DNA of 64,000 nt. Origin: Streptomyces sp. NBC_01485. GTDB lineage: Bacteria; Actinomycetota; Actinomycetes; Streptomycetales; Streptomycetaceae. The stretch covers positions 5,642,001 through 5,706,000 of the forward strand of contig NZ_CP109435.1 of NCBI RefSeq assembly GCF_036227125.1. Direction: 5' to 3'. Below, one piece after another: positions 17,849 to 28,526 of the stretch; within the stretch, counting starts at the first letter, position 1, and each line of letters starts with the position of its first letter. The notes beneath the pieces were generated by a model that saw nothing but the letters and a program-made list of their open reading frames with translations, was not told where the DNA came from and searched no databases. The position numbers and the translations under genes were made by a program.

Positions 17849-17866
17849 TTGTGACCTGCTTCACAT
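17849..17866 (+). promoter_or_regulatory. Rex (NADH/NAD+ redox repressor) operator for nuo
   Basis: TTGTGACCTGCTTCACAT is an inverted repeat, TGTGA-N6-TCACA, and matches the general Rex consensus TTGTGA-N6-TCACAA at 11 of the 12 defined positions. It starts 123 bp before nuoA. A TAGGAT hexamer at 17828-17833 would put the transcription start near 17840, so a bound protein would block elongation or polymerase binding. Rex is known in Streptomyces to control respiratory genes such as cydABCD, and I recall nuo as a target. Rex leaves DNA when NADH is high, so nuo would rise when NADH accumulates. The same dyad also fits the CRP-type consensus, so a Crp site is the main alternative. Confidence 0.8.
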
Positions 17867-17971
17867 GTTCGCGATCTTCGTCGGGACGGGCGGGGTTCGT
17901 GGGCCGGTGAGGCTGACGTGAGTCCGATGCCATCGCCAGCAGTCAGTGCCGACTGAGAGGAGCGAGGAGCG

Positions 17972-18331
17972 GTGAACGCGTATGCGCCCATCCTCGTACT
18001 GGGAGCCCTCGGGGCAGGCTTTGCGATCTTCTCCGTGGTCATGGCCACGCTGATCGGGCCGAAGCGGTACAACCGCGCCAAGCTCGAGGCCTACGAGTGC
18101 GGTATCGAGCCGACCCCCACGCCGGCCGGCGGCGGGCGCTTCCCCATCAAGTACTACCTGACGGCGATGCTCTTCATCGTCTTCGACATCGAGATCGTCT
18201 TCCTCTACCCCTGGGCCGTCACCTTCGACGCCCTGGGTGTTTTCGGGCTCGTGGAGATGCTGCTCTTCGTGCTCACCGTCTTCGTCGCGTACGCGTACGT
18301 ATGGCGGCGCGGCGGCCTGGAATGGGACTGA
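17972..18331 (+). CDS. nuoA: NADH-quinone oxidoreductase subunit A
   Basis: NuoA is a small membrane subunit at the junction of the arms of complex I. The 119-residue protein has three membrane helices, the loop [15 protein letters not shown] with the conserved Glu-Cys-Gly of the quinone-site loop, and the second-helix pattern [13 protein letters not shown] with the conserved acidic residues. The start is GTG 17972 behind GAGGAG. It is the first gene of the 14-gene nuo operon and the one nearest the Rex operator. The longer 5' leader of roughly 130 nt may carry further control. Confidence 0.96.
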   Translation: MNAYAPILVLGALGAGFAIFSVVMATLIGPKRYNRAKLEAYECGIEPTPTPAGGGRFPIKYYLTAMLFIVFDIEIVFLYPWAVTFDALGVFGLVEMLLFVLTVFVAYAYVWRRGGLEWD

Positions 18332-18344
18332 GGGGCCTTTAGCC

Positions 18345-18899
18345 ATGGGACTCGAAGAAAAGCTGCCGAGTGGTTTCCTGCTGACCACCGTCGAGCAGGC
18401 CGCGGGCTGGGTGCGCAAGGCGTCCGTCTTCCCCGCCACGTTCGGCCTCGCGTGCTGTGCCATCGAGATGATGACCACCGGCGCCGGCCGCTACGACCTG
18501 GCGCGCTTCGGTATGGAGGTCTTCCGGGGTTCGCCCCGCCAGGCGGACCTGATGATCGTCGCCGGCCGGGTCAGCCAGAAGATGGCGCCGGTGCTCCGGC
18601 AGGTCTACGACCAGATGCCCAACCCCAAGTGGGTCATCTCCATGGGCGTGTGCGCCTCCTCCGGAGGCATGTTCAACAACTACGCGATCGTCCAGGGCGT
18701 CGACCACATCGTCCCCGTCGACATCTACCTCCCGGGCTGCCCGCCGCGCCCCGAGATGCTGATCGACGCGATCCTCAAGCTCCACCACAAGATCCAGAAC
18801 TCCAAGCTGGGCGTGAACGCCGAGGAAGCGGCCCGCGAGGCGGAGGAAGCGGCGCTCAAGGCCCTGCCCACGATCGAGATGAAGGGGCTGCTGCGGTGA
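18345..18899 (+). CDS. nuoB: NADH-quinone oxidoreductase subunit B (N2 cluster)
   Basis: NuoB carries cluster N2, which hands electrons to menaquinone. The 184-residue protein has all four ligands: tandem C37-C38 in [10 protein letters not shown]103 in GVCASSGG and C132 in PGCPPRPE. The tail after residue 155 is acidic and alanine-rich, longer than in many bacteria and typical of actinomycetes. ATG 18345 is 13 bp after nuoA. Its stop overlaps the nuoC GTG. Confidence 0.97.
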   Translation: MGLEEKLPSGFLLTTVEQAAGWVRKASVFPATFGLACCAIEMMTTGAGRYDLARFGMEVFRGSPRQADLMIVAGRVSQKMAPVLRQVYDQMPNPKWVISMGVCASSGGMFNNYAIVQGVDHIVPVDIYLPGCPPRPEMLIDAILKLHHKIQNSKLGVNAEEAAREAEEAALKALPTIEMKGLLR

Positions 18900-19630
18900 G
18901 CGACGCGAACGGGGTGAACCCCGAGAAGGATCTCTCCTCCTCCAACCTCCCCGGCCAGCGAGGCCAGGGCGGCGAGGAGGTCCGCGTCCAGCGAGGCATG
19001 TTCGGAGCGAACAACGGCGGCGACACCTCCGGCTACGGCGGCCTGGTCCGCTCGGTCCGCCTCCCGGGAGCGGCGAGCCGGCCCTACGGCGGCTGGTTCG
19101 ACGAGGTCGCCGACGAACTCGAGGGCGCGCTGGAGGAGCAGGGCCTGCTCCCCGAGAACGCGATCGAGAAGACGGTCGTCGACCGCGACGAGCTCACCTT
19201 CCACATCGAGCGCGAGCACCTGCTCGGCGTCGCCCGCACCCTGCGCGACGACCCGGCCCTGCGCTTCGAGCTCTGTACCGGCGTCAGCGCCGTGCACTAC
19301 CCGGGCGACAAGGGGCGCGAGCTGCACGCCGTCTACCACCTGCGCTCGATCACCCACAACCGGCTGATCCGCCTGGAGGTCAGCGCCCCGGACGCCGACC
19401 CGCACATGCCGTCCCTGGTCTCCGTGTATCCGACCAACGACTGGCACGAGCGCGAGACCTACGACTTCTTCGGGATCGTCTTCGACGATCACCCGGCCCT
19501 GACGCGGATCATGATGCCGGACGACTGGCAGGGCCATCCGCAGCGCAAGGACTACCCCCTCGGCGGCATCCCCGTCGAGTACAAGGGCGCCCAGATCCCG
19601 GCTCCGGACCAGCGGAGGTCGTACTCGTGA
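18896..19630 (+). CDS. nuoC: NADH-quinone oxidoreductase subunit C
   Basis: NuoC is the 30-kDa subunit of the peripheral arm and forms part of the quinone-site scaffold with NuoD. The 244-residue protein has the family signature [20 protein letters not shown] followed by [14 protein letters not shown] near the C-terminus. An unusual hydrophilic N-terminal extension of about 65 residues, rich in Gly, Asn and Ser, precedes the conserved fold. The GTG 18896 start overlaps the nuoB stop by 4 bp and the nuoC stop overlaps the nuoD GTG, so translation is coupled. Confidence 0.95.
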   Translation: MSDANGVNPEKDLSSSNLPGQRGQGGEEVRVQRGMFGANNGGDTSGYGGLVRSVRLPGAASRPYGGWFDEVADELEGALEEQGLLPENAIEKTVVDRDELTFHIEREHLLGVARTLRDDPALRFELCTGVSAVHYPGDKGRELHAVYHLRSITHNRLIRLEVSAPDADPHMPSLVSVYPTNDWHERETYDFFGIVFDDHPALTRIMMPDDWQGHPQRKDYPLGGIPVEYKGAQIPAPDQRRSYS

Positions 19631-20967
19631 GCACACAGTCAGCATCCGCGGCCTCCGCCGCCTCGCCGCGCGAGACCACCGAGGGCACCGTGTACACGGT
19701 CACCGGTGGCGACTGGGACGAGGTCGTCCGGTCCGCGGCCCGCGCCGACGACGAGCGCATCGTCGTCAACATGGGGCCCCAGCACCCCTCCACCCACGGG
19801 GTGCTCCGCCTCATCCTGGAGATCGAGGGCGAGACGGTCACCGAGGCCCGCTGCGGCATCGGCTACCTCCACACCGGCATCGAGAAGAACCTCGAGTACC
19901 GCACGTGGACACAGGGCACCACGTTCGTGACGCGCATGGACTACCTGACGTCCTTCTTCAACGAGACCGCCTACTGTCTCGCCGTCGAGAAGCTCCTCGG
20001 CGTCGAGGACCAGATCACCGAGCGAGCCAAGATCATCCGGGTGCTCCTGATGGAGCTGAACCGGATGTCCTCCCACCTGGTGTGCATCGCCACCGGCGGC
20101 ATGGAACTCGGCGCCACCACGATCATGATCTACGGATTCCGTGATCGTGAACTGATTCTCGACATCTACGAGCTCATCACGGGCCTGCGGATGAACCACG
20201 CGTACATCCGTCCCGGCGGACTCGCCCAGGACCTGCCGCCCGGCGCGGTGGACCAGATCCGCGAGTTCGTGAAGAAGATGAAGAAGAACCTCCCCGAGTA
20301 CGACAAGCTCGCCACCGGGAACCCCATCTTCAAGGCCCGTATGCAGGACGTCGGCTATCTCGACCTGGCCGGCTGCATGGCCCTCGGCGCCACCGGCCCG
20401 ATCCTGCGCTCCACCGGCCTCCCGCACGACCTGCGCAAGACGCAGCCGTACTGCGACTACGAGACGTACGACTTCGACGTCCCGACCGCCGACTCCTGCG
20501 ACTCCTACGGCCGCTTCCTGATCCGGCTGGAGGAGATGCGCCAGTCGCTCAGGATCGTCGAGCAGTGCCTGGACCGGCTGCAGCCCGGCCCGGTCATGGT
20601 CGCCGACCGGAAGATCGCCTGGCCCGCCCAGCTCGCCCTGGGACCCGACGGTCTCGGCAACTCCCTCGACCACATCAAGAAGATCATGGGCACCTCCATG
20701 GAGGCCCTGATCCACCACTTCAAGCTGGTCACCGAGGGCTTCCGCGTACCGCCGGGACAGGCGTACGTGGCCGTCGAGTCACCCAAGGGCGAACTCGGGG
20801 TGCACGCCGTCTCCGACGGAGGCACCCGCCCCTACCGGGTCCACTTCCGGGACCCGTCCTTCACCAACCTGCAGGCCATGGCGGCGATGTGCGAGGGCGG
20901 CCAGGTCGCCGACGTCATCGTCGCCGTCGCCTCCATCGACCCCGTGATGGGAGGCGTCGACCGGTGA
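19627..20967 (+). CDS. nuoD: NADH-quinone oxidoreductase subunit D
   Basis: NuoD is the 49-kDa subunit, which forms the quinone head-group pocket with NuoB. The 446-residue protein shows [14 protein letters not shown] with the conserved quinone-site His, [33 protein letters not shown], and the C-terminal DPVMGGVDR ending typical of the family. The N-terminal 40 residues are a poorly conserved Ser/Ala-rich extension. It is translationally coupled to nuoC and nuoE by 4-bp overlaps. Confidence 0.97.
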   Translation: MSTQSASAASAASPRETTEGTVYTVTGGDWDEVVRSAARADDERIVVNMGPQHPSTHGVLRLILEIEGETVTEARCGIGYLHTGIEKNLEYRTWTQGTTFVTRMDYLTSFFNETAYCLAVEKLLGVEDQITERAKIIRVLLMELNRMSSHLVCIATGGMELGATTIMIYGFRDRELILDIYELITGLRMNHAYIRPGGLAQDLPPGAVDQIREFVKKMKKNLPEYDKLATGNPIFKARMQDVGYLDLAGCMALGATGPILRSTGLPHDLRKTQPYCDYETYDFDVPTADSCDSYGRFLIRLEEMRQSLRIVEQCLDRLQPGPVMVADRKIAWPAQLALGPDGLGNSLDHIKKIMGTSMEALIHHFKLVTEGFRVPPGQAYVAVESPKGELGVHAVSDGGTRPYRVHFRDPSFTNLQAMAAMCEGGQVADVIVAVASIDPVMGGVDR

Positions 20968-21836
20968 CCATCTCTTCTTCCGCGCAGGGCGTCAGCCTGG
21001 GCATGCCCGAACTGCCCGCGCCCGCCTACCCGGACGACGTCCGCGCCCGGCTGGAGGCGGACGCGCGCGAGATCATCGCCCGCTACCCCGACTCCCGGTC
21101 CGCGCTCCTGCCGTTGCTGCACCTCGTGCAGGCGGAGGAGGGCCACGTCACGCGCACCGGGATGCGGTTCTGCGCGGACGTGCTGGACCTGACCACGGCC
21201 GAGGTCACCGCGGTCGCCACCTTCTACACCATGTACCGGCGCCGCCCCAGCGGCGACTACCAGGTGGGCGTCTGCACCAACACGCTGTGCGCGGTGATGG
21301 GCGGCGACGCGATCTTCGAGGAGCTCCAGGAGTACCTGGGTGTCGGCAACGGTGGGACCACCGACGACGGAAAGATCACTCTGGAGCACATCGAGTGCAA
21401 CGCGGCCTGCGACTTCGCGCCGGTCGTGATGGTCAACTGGGAGTTCTTCGACAACCAGACCGTGCAGAGCGCCAAACGCATGGTGGACGACCTGCGGATC
21501 GGACGCACGGTCTCGCCGACGCGCGGTGCGCCGCTGTGCACCTTCAAGGAGACCGCCCGGATCCTGGCGGGCTTCCCCGACGAGCGGGACGGGGCCGTCG
21601 AGGCGAGCGGCAGTGCGGGACCGGCGTCGCTGGCGGGTCTTCGCCTGGCAAGGGGAGAGACCGCACCCGCGCGCGTGGTCCACCCGCGGGACGGCGGGCC
21701 GCACGACGAGCCGCAGGACCGGGCGGTGCACGAGCCGTCGCCCACCGAGCACCTGAGTTCGCACGACGCGCCGCAGGAGACGTCGGCCTCCGACCCGGCC
21801 CACCCGGCAGGGCCTACCGCCGAGGAGGGGGAGTGA
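20964..21836 (+). CDS. nuoE: NADH-quinone oxidoreductase subunit E, with long C-terminal tail
   Basis: NuoE holds the [2Fe-2S] cluster N1a. The 290-residue protein has the thioredoxin-like domain with cluster ligands in [12 protein letters not shown] (C104, C109) and [14 protein letters not shown] (about 145 and 149). Typical NuoE proteins are roughly 160-200 residues. Here a low-complexity tail of about 85 residues, rich in Pro, His, Asp and Glu, follows residue 205. Its role is unknown and it is probably disordered. The gene is coupled to nuoD and overlaps the nuoF start. Confidence 0.95.
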   Translation: MTISSSAQGVSLGMPELPAPAYPDDVRARLEADAREIIARYPDSRSALLPLLHLVQAEEGHVTRTGMRFCADVLDLTTAEVTAVATFYTMYRRRPSGDYQVGVCTNTLCAVMGGDAIFEELQEYLGVGNGGTTDDGKITLEHIECNAACDFAPVVMVNWEFFDNQTVQSAKRMVDDLRIGRTVSPTRGAPLCTFKETARILAGFPDERDGAVEASGSAGPASLAGLRLARGETAPARVVHPRDGGPHDEPQDRAVHEPSPTEHLSSHDAPQETSASDPAHPAGPTAEEGE

Positions 21837-23185
21837 TGACCTTGGCACCCGAACTGAAAGGCAGCAGCCCCGAGAAGCTGCTCGCACCCGTGCTGTCGGC
21901 CTTCTGGGACGAGGACAGGTCCTGGAGCCTGGACGTCTACCGAAGGCACGAAGGATACGAGGGCCTCCGCAAGGCGCTCGCCATGTCGCCGGACGACCTG
22001 ATCGCGTACGTCAAGGAATCAGGTCTGCGAGGGCGGGGCGGCGCGGGATTCCCGACGGGAATGAAATGGCAGTTCATTCCCCAGGGGGATGGAAAGCCGC
22101 ACTATCTAGTTGTCAACGCCGACGAATCGGAGCCCGGGACCTGCAAGGACATCCCGCTCCTCTTCGCGAACCCGCACAGCCTCATCGAGGGCATGGTCAT
22201 CGCGTGTTATGCCATCAGGTCGTCTCATGCCTTCATCTATCTGCGTGGTGAAGTCGTCCCTGTGCTGCGGCGGTTGCACGAGGCCGTGCGCGAGGCCTAC
22301 GCGGCCGGTTACCTCGGCGAGAACATCCTGGGCAGCGGACTCGACCTCGAACTCACCGTGCACGCCGGCGCCGGCGCGTACATCTGCGGTGAGGAGACCG
22401 CGCTGCTCGACTCGCTCGAAGGCCGCCGTGGTCAACCGCGGCTTCGTCCCCCCTTTCCTGCGGTCGCGGGCCTCTACGCGTGCCCGACTGTGGTGAATAA
22501 CGTCGAGTCGATCGCGTCAGTTCCCGCGATCCTGCAAAACGGCAAAGAATGGTTCAGGTCGATGGGAAGCGAGAAGTCCCCGGGCTTCACGCTCTACTCG
22601 CTCAGCGGCCATGTCGCCGGCCCCGGCCAGTACGAAGCCCCGCTCGGCATCACCCTCCGCCAACTCCTCGAGATGAGCGGCGGCATGCGACCCGGGCACC
22701 GGCTCAAGTTCTGGACGCCGGGCGGCTCCTCGACGCCGATGTTCACCGACGAGCACCTCGACGTCCCTCTTGACTACGAAGGAGTGGGTGCCGCGGGTTC
22801 CATGCTCGGCACCAAAGCTCTGCAGTGCTTCGACGAGACGACCTGCGTCGTGCGTGCCGTCACCCGCTGGACCGAGTTCTACGCCCACGAGTCCTGCGGC
22901 AAGTGCACCCCGTGCCGCGAAGGCACGTACTGGCTCGTGCAGTTGCTGCGGGACATCGAGGCAGGCAAGGGCGCCCTCTCCGATCTCGACAAGCTCAACG
23001 ACATCGCCGACAACATCAACGGCAAGTCCTTCTGCGCCCTCGGCGACGGCGCGGCCTCGCCGATCTTCTCCTCGCTCAAGTACTTCCGCGAGGAGTACGA
23101 GGAGCACATCACGGGCCGCGGCTGCCCCTTCGACCCGGCCAGGTCGACGGCCTGGGCGGACAAGCACACGGAGGTGAACGCATGA
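21836..23185 (+). CDS. nuoF: NADH-quinone oxidoreductase subunit F (NADH/FMN)
   Basis: NuoF binds NADH and FMN and carries cluster N3; it is the electron entry point of complex I. The 449-residue protein shows [16 protein letters not shown] (NADH/FMN loop, about 64-78), [31 protein letters not shown] (FMN) and the cluster motif [13 protein letters not shown] (Cys at about 353, 356, 359), with the fourth Cys in SFCALGDGA near 399. All ligands are intact. ATG 21836 overlaps the nuoE stop; GTG 21833 is an alternative. Two internal stretches (about 22040-22260 and 22480-22560) are noticeably poorer in GC3 than the rest of the operon. Confidence 0.96.
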   Translation: MTLAPELKGSSPEKLLAPVLSAFWDEDRSWSLDVYRRHEGYEGLRKALAMSPDDLIAYVKESGLRGRGGAGFPTGMKWQFIPQGDGKPHYLVVNADESEPGTCKDIPLLFANPHSLIEGMVIACYAIRSSHAFIYLRGEVVPVLRRLHEAVREAYAAGYLGENILGSGLDLELTVHAGAGAYICGEETALLDSLEGRRGQPRLRPPFPAVAGLYACPTVVNNVESIASVPAILQNGKEWFRSMGSEKSPGFTLYSLSGHVAGPGQYEAPLGITLRQLLEMSGGMRPGHRLKFWTPGGSSTPMFTDEHLDVPLDYEGVGAAGSMLGTKALQCFDETTCVVRAVTRWTEFYAHESCGKCTPCREGTYWLVQLLRDIEAGKGALSDLDKLNDIADNINGKSFCALGDGAASPIFSSLKYFREEYEEHITGRGCPFDPARSTAWADKHTEVNA

Positions 23186-25713
23186 CGGTGACCACCAGCG
23201 CTCCCTCCGGGGGCGGCGAGGCGGCGGTCCCGCCGGAAGATCTCGTGACGCTGACCATCGACGGCGCCGAGATCAGCGTGCCCAAGGGCACCCTGGTCAT
23301 CCGGGCCGCCGAACAGCTCGGCATCGAGATCCCCCGCTTCTGCGACCACCCTCTCCTCGACCCGGCGGGCGCCTGCCGCCAGTGCATCGTCGAGGTCGAG
23401 GGCCAGCGCAAACCCATGGCGTCCTGCACGATCACCTGTACGGACGGGATGGTGGTGAAGACTCAACTCACCTCGCCCGTGGCCGAGAAGGCGCAGCACG
23501 GTGTGATGGAGCTGCTCCTCATCAACCACCCGCTGGACTGCCCGGTCTGCGACAAGGGCGGCGAGTGCCCCCTGCAGAACCAGGCCATGTCGCACGGCCA
23601 GGCGGAGTCCCGCTTCGAGGGCCGCAAGCGGACGTACGAGAAGCCCGTCCCGATCTCCACGCAGGTGCTGCTCGACCGTGAACGGTGCGTGCTGTGCGCG
23701 CGCTGCACCCGGTTCTCCAACCAGATCGCGGGCGACCCGATGATCGAGCTGGTCGAGCGGGGCGCGCTGCAGCAGGTCGGCACCGGTGAGGGCGACCCCT
23801 TCGAGTCGTACTTCTCCGGCAACACCATCCAGATCTGCCCCGTCGGCGCGCTGACCTCGGCGGCGTACCGATTCCGCTCCCGGCCCTTCGACCTCGTCTC
23901 CTCGCACTCCGTGTGCGAGCACTGCTCCGGCGGCTGCGCCACGCGCACCGACCACCGGCGCGGCAAGGTCATGCGGCGCCTGGCCGCCGACGATCCCGAG
24001 GTCAACGAGGAGTGGATCTGCGACAAGGGGCGGTTCGCGTTCCGGTACGCGCAGCAGCGGGACCGGCTCGACACGCCTCTGGTGCGCAACGCCGAGGGCG
24101 ACCTCGTACCGGCTTCCTGGCCGGAGGCGTTGCAGATCGCGGCTCAGGGGCTGCTGGCGTCGCGCGGCAGGACCGGTGTCCTGACCGGCGGCCGGCTCAC
24201 CGTCGAGGACGCCTACGCGTACAGCAAGTTCGCGCGCGTGGCGCTCGACACCAACGACATCGACTTCCGCGCGCGCGTGCACAGCAGCGAGGAGGCCGAC
24301 TTCCTGGCCGCCCGCGTCGCAGGCCGGGGCCGTGACCTTGGGGGCACCTCCCGGACGGAGTCTGGGGGAGGTACGGGCGTCACGTACACCTCGCTGGAGA
24401 AGGCGCCCGCCGTCCTGCTGGTCGGGTTCGAGTCGGAGGAGGAGGCACCCGGCGTCTTCCTGCGTCTGCGCAAGGCCTGGCGCGGGCACGGGCAGCGGGT
24501 GTTCTCGCTGGCCACGCATGCCACCCGGGGTCTGGGGAAGGCGGGCGGCACGCTGCTGCCGGCCGCTCCGGGCACCGAGACGGAGTGGCTGGACGCGCTG
24601 GCGAGTGATGACGGCCTGGAGGGCGCGGGCGCGAAGGCCGCCGAGGCGCTGCGGGCCGACGGCGCGGTGATCGTCGTCGGGGAGCGGCTGGCCAGTGTGG
24701 CCGGCGGTCTCACCGCCGCCGTGCGGGCCGCCTCGGCGACCGGCGCCCGGCTGGCGTGGATTCCGCGCAGGGCGGGGGAGCGGGGCGCGATCGAGGCGGG
24801 TGCGCTGCCGTCGCTGCTGCCGGGCGGACGTCCGGCCACCGATCCACGCGCGCGTGCGGAGGTCGCCGCGGTCTGGGGCCTGGCCGAACTCCCGCACCGG
24901 TACGGCCGGGACACCGGGCAGATCGTCGAGGCCGCCGCGTCCGGCGAACTTCAGGCGCTGCTCGTCGCGGGCGTCGAGGTCGCGGACCTGCCCGACCCGC
25001 CGCGCGCGCGTGAGGCGCTCGCCGAGGCCGGTTTCGTGGTGTCGCTGGAGCTGCGGCCCGGCGAGGTCGCCGAGCGCGCCGACGTCGTCCTCCCGGTGGC
25101 CGCGGTCGCCGAGAAGGCGGGCGCCTTCCTCAACTGGGAGGGCCGGGTCCGCTCCTTCGAGGCGGCGCTGAAGCCCGACCAGATGACCCGCCGCCCGGCG
25201 CCCTCCGACGCGCGCGTGCTGCAGATGCTGGCCGACGCCATGGACGTCCACCTCGGCCTGCCGGACCTGCGCACCGCGCGCGCGGAGCTCGACCGGCTCG
25301 GCGCCTGGGACGGCCCCCGGGCCACCGAACCCCTGGAGACCGCCGCTCAGTTGCCGCGCCCCGCCGCCGGGGAGGCCGTCCTCGCCGGGCACCGTCTGCT
25401 GCTCGACCAGGGTGTCCTCCAGCAGGGCGACGAGGCGCTCGCCGGGACCCGGCACGCCGCACGCGCGCGTGTGTCGCCCGCCACGGCCGCCGAGGCGGGC
25501 GTCAAGGACGGCGACGTGCTCGCCGTGACCGGACCCGCCGGAGTGGTCGAACTGCCGCTGCAGATCACCGAGATGCCCGACCGCGTGGTCTGGCTCCCGC
25601 TGAACTCCACCGGCCGGGGCGTCGCCTCCGACGCCGGGGCCACGCCCGGCTCCCTCGTCCGTATCGGCCCGGCGACGCTCACCGCCGACGCCCCCAAGGA
25701 GGTGGAGGCATGA
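23182..25713 (+). CDS. nuoG: NADH-quinone oxidoreductase subunit G
   Basis: NuoG is the large iron-sulfur subunit of the peripheral arm. The 843-residue protein has the [2Fe-2S] N1b ligands (C54, C65, C68, C82), the N5 cluster with a His ligand (H116, C120, C123, C129), N4 (C169, C172, C175, C219) and the extra N7 motif (C245, C248, C252, C280), followed by a molybdopterin-oxidoreductase-like domain without cofactor residues. At about residues 386-400 a GC-rich palindromic segment (24338-24375) is read in frame as a Gly/Ser/Thr loop and looks like an inserted element. ATG 23182 overlaps the nuoF stop. Confidence 0.96.
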   Translation: MTVTTSAPSGGGEAAVPPEDLVTLTIDGAEISVPKGTLVIRAAEQLGIEIPRFCDHPLLDPAGACRQCIVEVEGQRKPMASCTITCTDGMVVKTQLTSPVAEKAQHGVMELLLINHPLDCPVCDKGGECPLQNQAMSHGQAESRFEGRKRTYEKPVPISTQVLLDRERCVLCARCTRFSNQIAGDPMIELVERGALQQVGTGEGDPFESYFSGNTIQICPVGALTSAAYRFRSRPFDLVSSHSVCEHCSGGCATRTDHRRGKVMRRLAADDPEVNEEWICDKGRFAFRYAQQRDRLDTPLVRNAEGDLVPASWPEALQIAAQGLLASRGRTGVLTGGRLTVEDAYAYSKFARVALDTNDIDFRARVHSSEEADFLAARVAGRGRDLGGTSRTESGGGTGVTYTSLEKAPAVLLVGFESEEEAPGVFLRLRKAWRGHGQRVFSLATHATRGLGKAGGTLLPAAPGTETEWLDALASDDGLEGAGAKAAEALRADGAVIVVGERLASVAGGLTAAVRAASATGARLAWIPRRAGERGAIEAGALPSLLPGGRPATDPRARAEVAAVWGLAELPHRYGRDTGQIVEAAASGELQALLVAGVEVADLPDPPRAREALAEAGFVVSLELRPGEVAERADVVLPVAAVAEKAGAFLNWEGRVRSFEAALKPDQMTRRPAPSDARVLQMLADAMDVHLGLPDLRTARAELDRLGAWDGPRATEPLETAAQLPRPAAGEAVLAGHRLLLDQGVLQQGDEALAGTRHAARARVSPATAAEAGVKDGDVLAVTGPAGVVELPLQITEMPDRVVWLPLNSTGRGVASDAGATPGSLVRIGPATLTADAPKEVEA
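24338..24375 (+). repeat. Palindromic GC-rich element inside nuoG
   Basis: The 7-bp arms ACCTCCC (24346-24352) and GGGAGGT (24366-24372) flank a 13-nt loop that contains a further GAC/GTC pairing. The surrounding CTTGGGGGC...GTACGGGC frame resembles a short repeat that I recall scattered through intergenic DNA of Streptomyces genomes. Here it sits in coding sequence and keeps the frame, adding a flexible linker to NuoG. That it was inserted is inferred; alignment with other NuoG proteins would show whether the segment is absent elsewhere. Confidence 0.55.
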
Positions 25714-27071
25714 GCCCGTACTTCGCCGCTGAAGACCTCTCGATGTTCGGCCGCGACCCCTGGTGGCTGGTCGTCGTCAAGGCCGTCTTCTGCTTCGCCT
25801 TCCTGATGGTGACCGTGCTGTTCTCCATCGTGTGGGAGCGCAAGGTCGTCGCCTGGATGCAACTGCGCATCGGTCCCAACCGGCACGGCCCCTGGGGCAT
25901 GCTCCAGTCGCTCGCCGACGGCGTCAAACTGATGCTGAAGGAGGACCTCATCGTCAAGCGCGCGGACAAGGTGGTGTACGTCCTCGCGCCGATCATCGCG
26001 GCCATCCCGGCCTTCATGGCGATCGCGGTGATCCCCTTCGGCCCGGCCGACAACGAGATCTCGATCCTCGGCCAGCGCACCACGATGCAGTTGACCGACC
26101 TGCCGATCGCGATGCTCTACATCCTCGCGGTCGCCTCGGTAGGCATCTACGGCATCGTGCTGGCGGGCTGGAGTTCCGGCTCCACCTACCCGCTGCTGGG
26201 CGGCCTGCGGTCCTGCGCGCAGATGATCTCCTACGAGATCGCCATGGGCGCCGCGTTCGCGTCGGTGTTCCTCTACTCGGGGTCGATGTCGACGTCGACG
26301 ATCGTCGAGCAGCAGCAGGACCGCTGGTACATCCTGCTGCTGCCGGTGTCGTTCATCCTGTACATCGTCACGATGGTCGGCGAGACCAACCGCGCCCCCT
26401 TCGACATGCCGGAGTCCGAGGGCGACCTGGTCGGCGGCTTCAACACCGAGTACTCGTCGATCAAGTTCGCGCTGTTCATGCTCGCCGAGTACGTGAACAT
26501 GGTGACGGTCTCCGCCGTGGCGACCACGCTCTTCCTCGGCGGCTGGCGGGCCCCCTGGCCGATCAGCACCTTCTGGGAGGGCGCGAACCACGGCTGGTGG
26601 CCGATGCTCTGGTTCGTCGTCAAGGTGCAACTGCTGCTGTTCTTCTTCATCTGGCTGCGCGGCACGCTGCCCCGCGTCCGCTACGACCAGTTGATGAAGC
26701 TCGGCTGGAAGGTCCTGATCCCGGTCTCGGTGACGTGGCTGATGCTCGTCGCGACGGTGCGCACGCTGCGCAACGAGCACTACGACTTCGCCGACATCTT
26801 CCTGTACGTCGCCGGCGGTGTCCTGGGCGTGCTGTTGCTCTCCTTCGTCGTGGACATGTTCCGCAACGGAGGGAAGGAGGCGCAGGCCCCCGCCGAGACG
26901 GCCGGTTTCGACCCGATGGCGGGCGGATTCCCCGTGCCGCCGCTGCCCGGACAGGAGCTGCCGCCGGTGCCGAGGCGCAGCCCGCGCCGGGAGCGGGAGC
27001 TCATTGTCAGTGGTGGGGTGGACACTGTGAGTGACGGATCGCTGGATGGAAAGGAGGCGTCCGATGGCTGA
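25710..27071 (+). CDS. nuoH: NADH-quinone oxidoreductase subunit H
   Basis: NuoH is the membrane subunit next to the quinone site and links redox chemistry to proton pumping. The 453-residue protein has the expected hydrophobic helices and the signatures [56 protein letters not shown] and [19 protein letters not shown] hydrophilic C-terminal tail of about 70 residues is longer than in enterobacteria. ATG 25710 follows AAGGAGG and overlaps the nuoG stop. The end overlaps the nuoI start by 8 bp. Confidence 0.96.
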   Translation: MSPYFAAEDLSMFGRDPWWLVVVKAVFCFAFLMVTVLFSIVWERKVVAWMQLRIGPNRHGPWGMLQSLADGVKLMLKEDLIVKRADKVVYVLAPIIAAIPAFMAIAVIPFGPADNEISILGQRTTMQLTDLPIAMLYILAVASVGIYGIVLAGWSSGSTYPLLGGLRSCAQMISYEIAMGAAFASVFLYSGSMSTSTIVEQQQDRWYILLLPVSFILYIVTMVGETNRAPFDMPESEGDLVGGFNTEYSSIKFALFMLAEYVNMVTVSAVATTLFLGGWRAPWPISTFWEGANHGWWPMLWFVVKVQLLLFFFIWLRGTLPRVRYDQLMKLGWKVLIPVSVTWLMLVATVRTLRNEHYDFADIFLYVAGGVLGVLLLSFVVDMFRNGGKEAQAPAETAGFDPMAGGFPVPPLPGQELPPVPRRSPRRERELIVSGGVDTVSDGSLDGKEASDG

Positions 27072-27675
27072 GGAGCCAAAGGAGACCGGGCAGTCGAAGC
27101 CCGGCTTCCAGAACCCCGTGGCCGGCTTCGGTGTGACCTTCAAGGCCATGTTCAAGAAGCGGCTGACCGAGCAGTACCCGGAGCAGGAGAAGACCACGGC
27201 TCCCCGGTTCCACGGACGGCACCAGCTCAACCGCCATCCGGACGGCCTGGAGAAGTGCGTCGGCTGCGAGCTGTGCGCCTGGGCCTGCCCCGCCGACGCC
27301 ATCTACGTGGAGGGCGCGGACAACACAGAGGAGGAGCGCTACTCGCCGGGCGAGCGGTACGGGCGCGTCTACCAGATCAACTACGCCCGCTGCATCCTGT
27401 GCGGCCTGTGCATCGAGGCGTGCCCCACGCGCGCGTTGACGATGACCAACGAGTTCGAGCTCGCCGACTCCAGCCGCGCCAACCTGATCTACACCAAGGA
27501 GCAACTGCTCGCCGGCCTCGAGGACGGCATGGTGGACTCCCCGCACGCCATCTACCCGGGGACGGACGAACAGGACTACTACCAAGGTCTGGTCACGGAG
27601 GCCGCGCCGGGCACGGAGCAGCAGGTTGCCGTCTCCAAGGGCGAGAAGCCTTTGGACGAGGAGGTGGAGGCATGA
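27064..27675 (+). CDS. nuoI: NADH-quinone oxidoreductase subunit I (N6a/N6b ferredoxin)
   Basis: NuoI carries clusters N6a and N6b between NuoG and NuoB. The 203-residue protein has two full CxxCxxCxxxCP motifs: C65, C68, C71, C75 and C110, C113, C116, C120. ATG 27064 (MAEEPKET) is preferred over an upstream in-frame ATG at 27031 because it follows a clear AAGGAGG. The acidic C-terminal extension of about 50 residues is typical of actinomycetes. It overlaps nuoH by 8 bp and nuoJ by 4 bp. Confidence 0.96.
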   Translation: MAEEPKETGQSKPGFQNPVAGFGVTFKAMFKKRLTEQYPEQEKTTAPRFHGRHQLNRHPDGLEKCVGCELCAWACPADAIYVEGADNTEEERYSPGERYGRVYQINYARCILCGLCIEACPTRALTMTNEFELADSSRANLIYTKEQLLAGLEDGMVDSPHAIYPGTDEQDYYQGLVTEAAPGTEQQVAVSKGEKPLDEEVEA

Positions 27676-28526
27676 GCGCGCAGCTCGCCGCCTACTCCAC
27701 CTCCACCGGCGAGGCCTTTCAGTTCTGGGTGCTCGGCACCGTCGCGGTGATCGGTGCCCTGTGCACCGTCTTCATGAAGAGGGCCGTGCACAGCGCGCTC
27801 TGCCTCGCCGGAACCATGATCGTCCTGGCGGTGTTCTACCTCGCCAACGGCGCCTACTTCCTGGGCATCGTGCAGATCGTCGTCTACACCGGCGCGATCA
27901 TGATGCTGTTCCTGTTCGTGGTGATGCTCGTGGGCGTCACCGCGGCGGACTCCCTGAAGGAGACCATCAAGGGCCAGCGCTGGCTGGCCCTCGTCAGCGG
28001 CCTCGGCTTCGGCGTCCTGCTGATCGCCGGCATCGGCAACGCCTCCCTGACGGAGTTCGACGGCCTCGCCGAGGCGAACGCGAACGGCAACGTGGAGGGC
28101 CTCGCGGCCCTCATCTTCACGAAGTACGTCTTCGCCTTCGAGATCACCGGCGCGCTGCTCATCACGGCCGCCGTCGGCGCCATGGTGCTCACCCACCGCG
28201 AGCGCACCGAGCGCCCGAAGACCCAGCGGGAGCTGTCCGAACAGCGGGTCCGCGAGGGCAAGCACGTACCGCCGCTGCCCGCCCCCGGGGTGTACGCGCG
28301 GCACAACGCCGTCGACGTCCAGGGCCTGCTGCCCGACGGCACTCCGTCGGAGCTCACGGTCAGCAAGACGCTGCGCGAGCGCGGCCAGATCCGGGACGTG
28401 TCCACCGAGGCGCTGAACGACCTCAAGGCCTTGGAACAGCGCGCCGAGGAGCGCCTGGAGCGGTCCGCGATCGAGCCGCCGCACCTGAAGCGGAACTCTC
28501 CGCAGGCCGAGGAGGCATCGAAGTGA
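27672..28526 (+). CDS. nuoJ: NADH-quinone oxidoreductase subunit J
   Basis: NuoJ is a five-helix membrane subunit. The 284-residue protein shows the characteristic [20 protein letters not shown] segment containing the functionally important pi-bulge helix, then FVVMLVGV. After the last helix (near residue 180) follows a charged cytoplasmic tail of about 100 residues ([20 protein letters not shown] onward) that is absent from the E. coli protein. The tail is rich in Arg/Glu and may be helical. It is coupled to nuoI and nuoK by 4-bp overlaps. Confidence 0.95.
   Translation: MSAQLAAYSTSTGEAFQFWVLGTVAVIGALCTVFMKRAVHSALCLAGTMIVLAVFYLANGAYFLGIVQIVVYTGAIMMLFLFVVMLVGVTAADSLKETIKGQRWLALVSGLGFGVLLIAGIGNASLTEFDGLAEANANGNVEGLAALIFTKYVFAFEITGALLITAAVGAMVLTHRERTERPKTQRELSEQRVREGKHVPPLPAPGVYARHNAVDVQGLLPDGTPSELTVSKTLRERGQIRDVSTEALNDLKALEQRAEERLERSAIEPPHLKRNSPQAEEASK

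Larger units (their letters stand above)
17252..17971. promoter_or_regulatory. 720-bp divergent regulatory region between NlpC/P60 gene and nuoA
   Basis: No gene is visible. From left to right it contains the NlpC/P60 promoter area, an ACGCGT-rich direct repeat (17530-17556), an AT-richer stretch near 17630-17680, the dyad GTCAC-TTCTT-GTGAC at about 17695-17710, the dyad CACAA-AGC-TTGTG at about 17780-17792, a candidate -10 (TAGGAT, 17828-17833) and a Rex-type operator (17849-17866). The density of dyads made from TTGTG/CACAA half-sites is striking for so short a region and suggests several regulator contacts upstream of the nuo operon. Confidence 0.7.
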
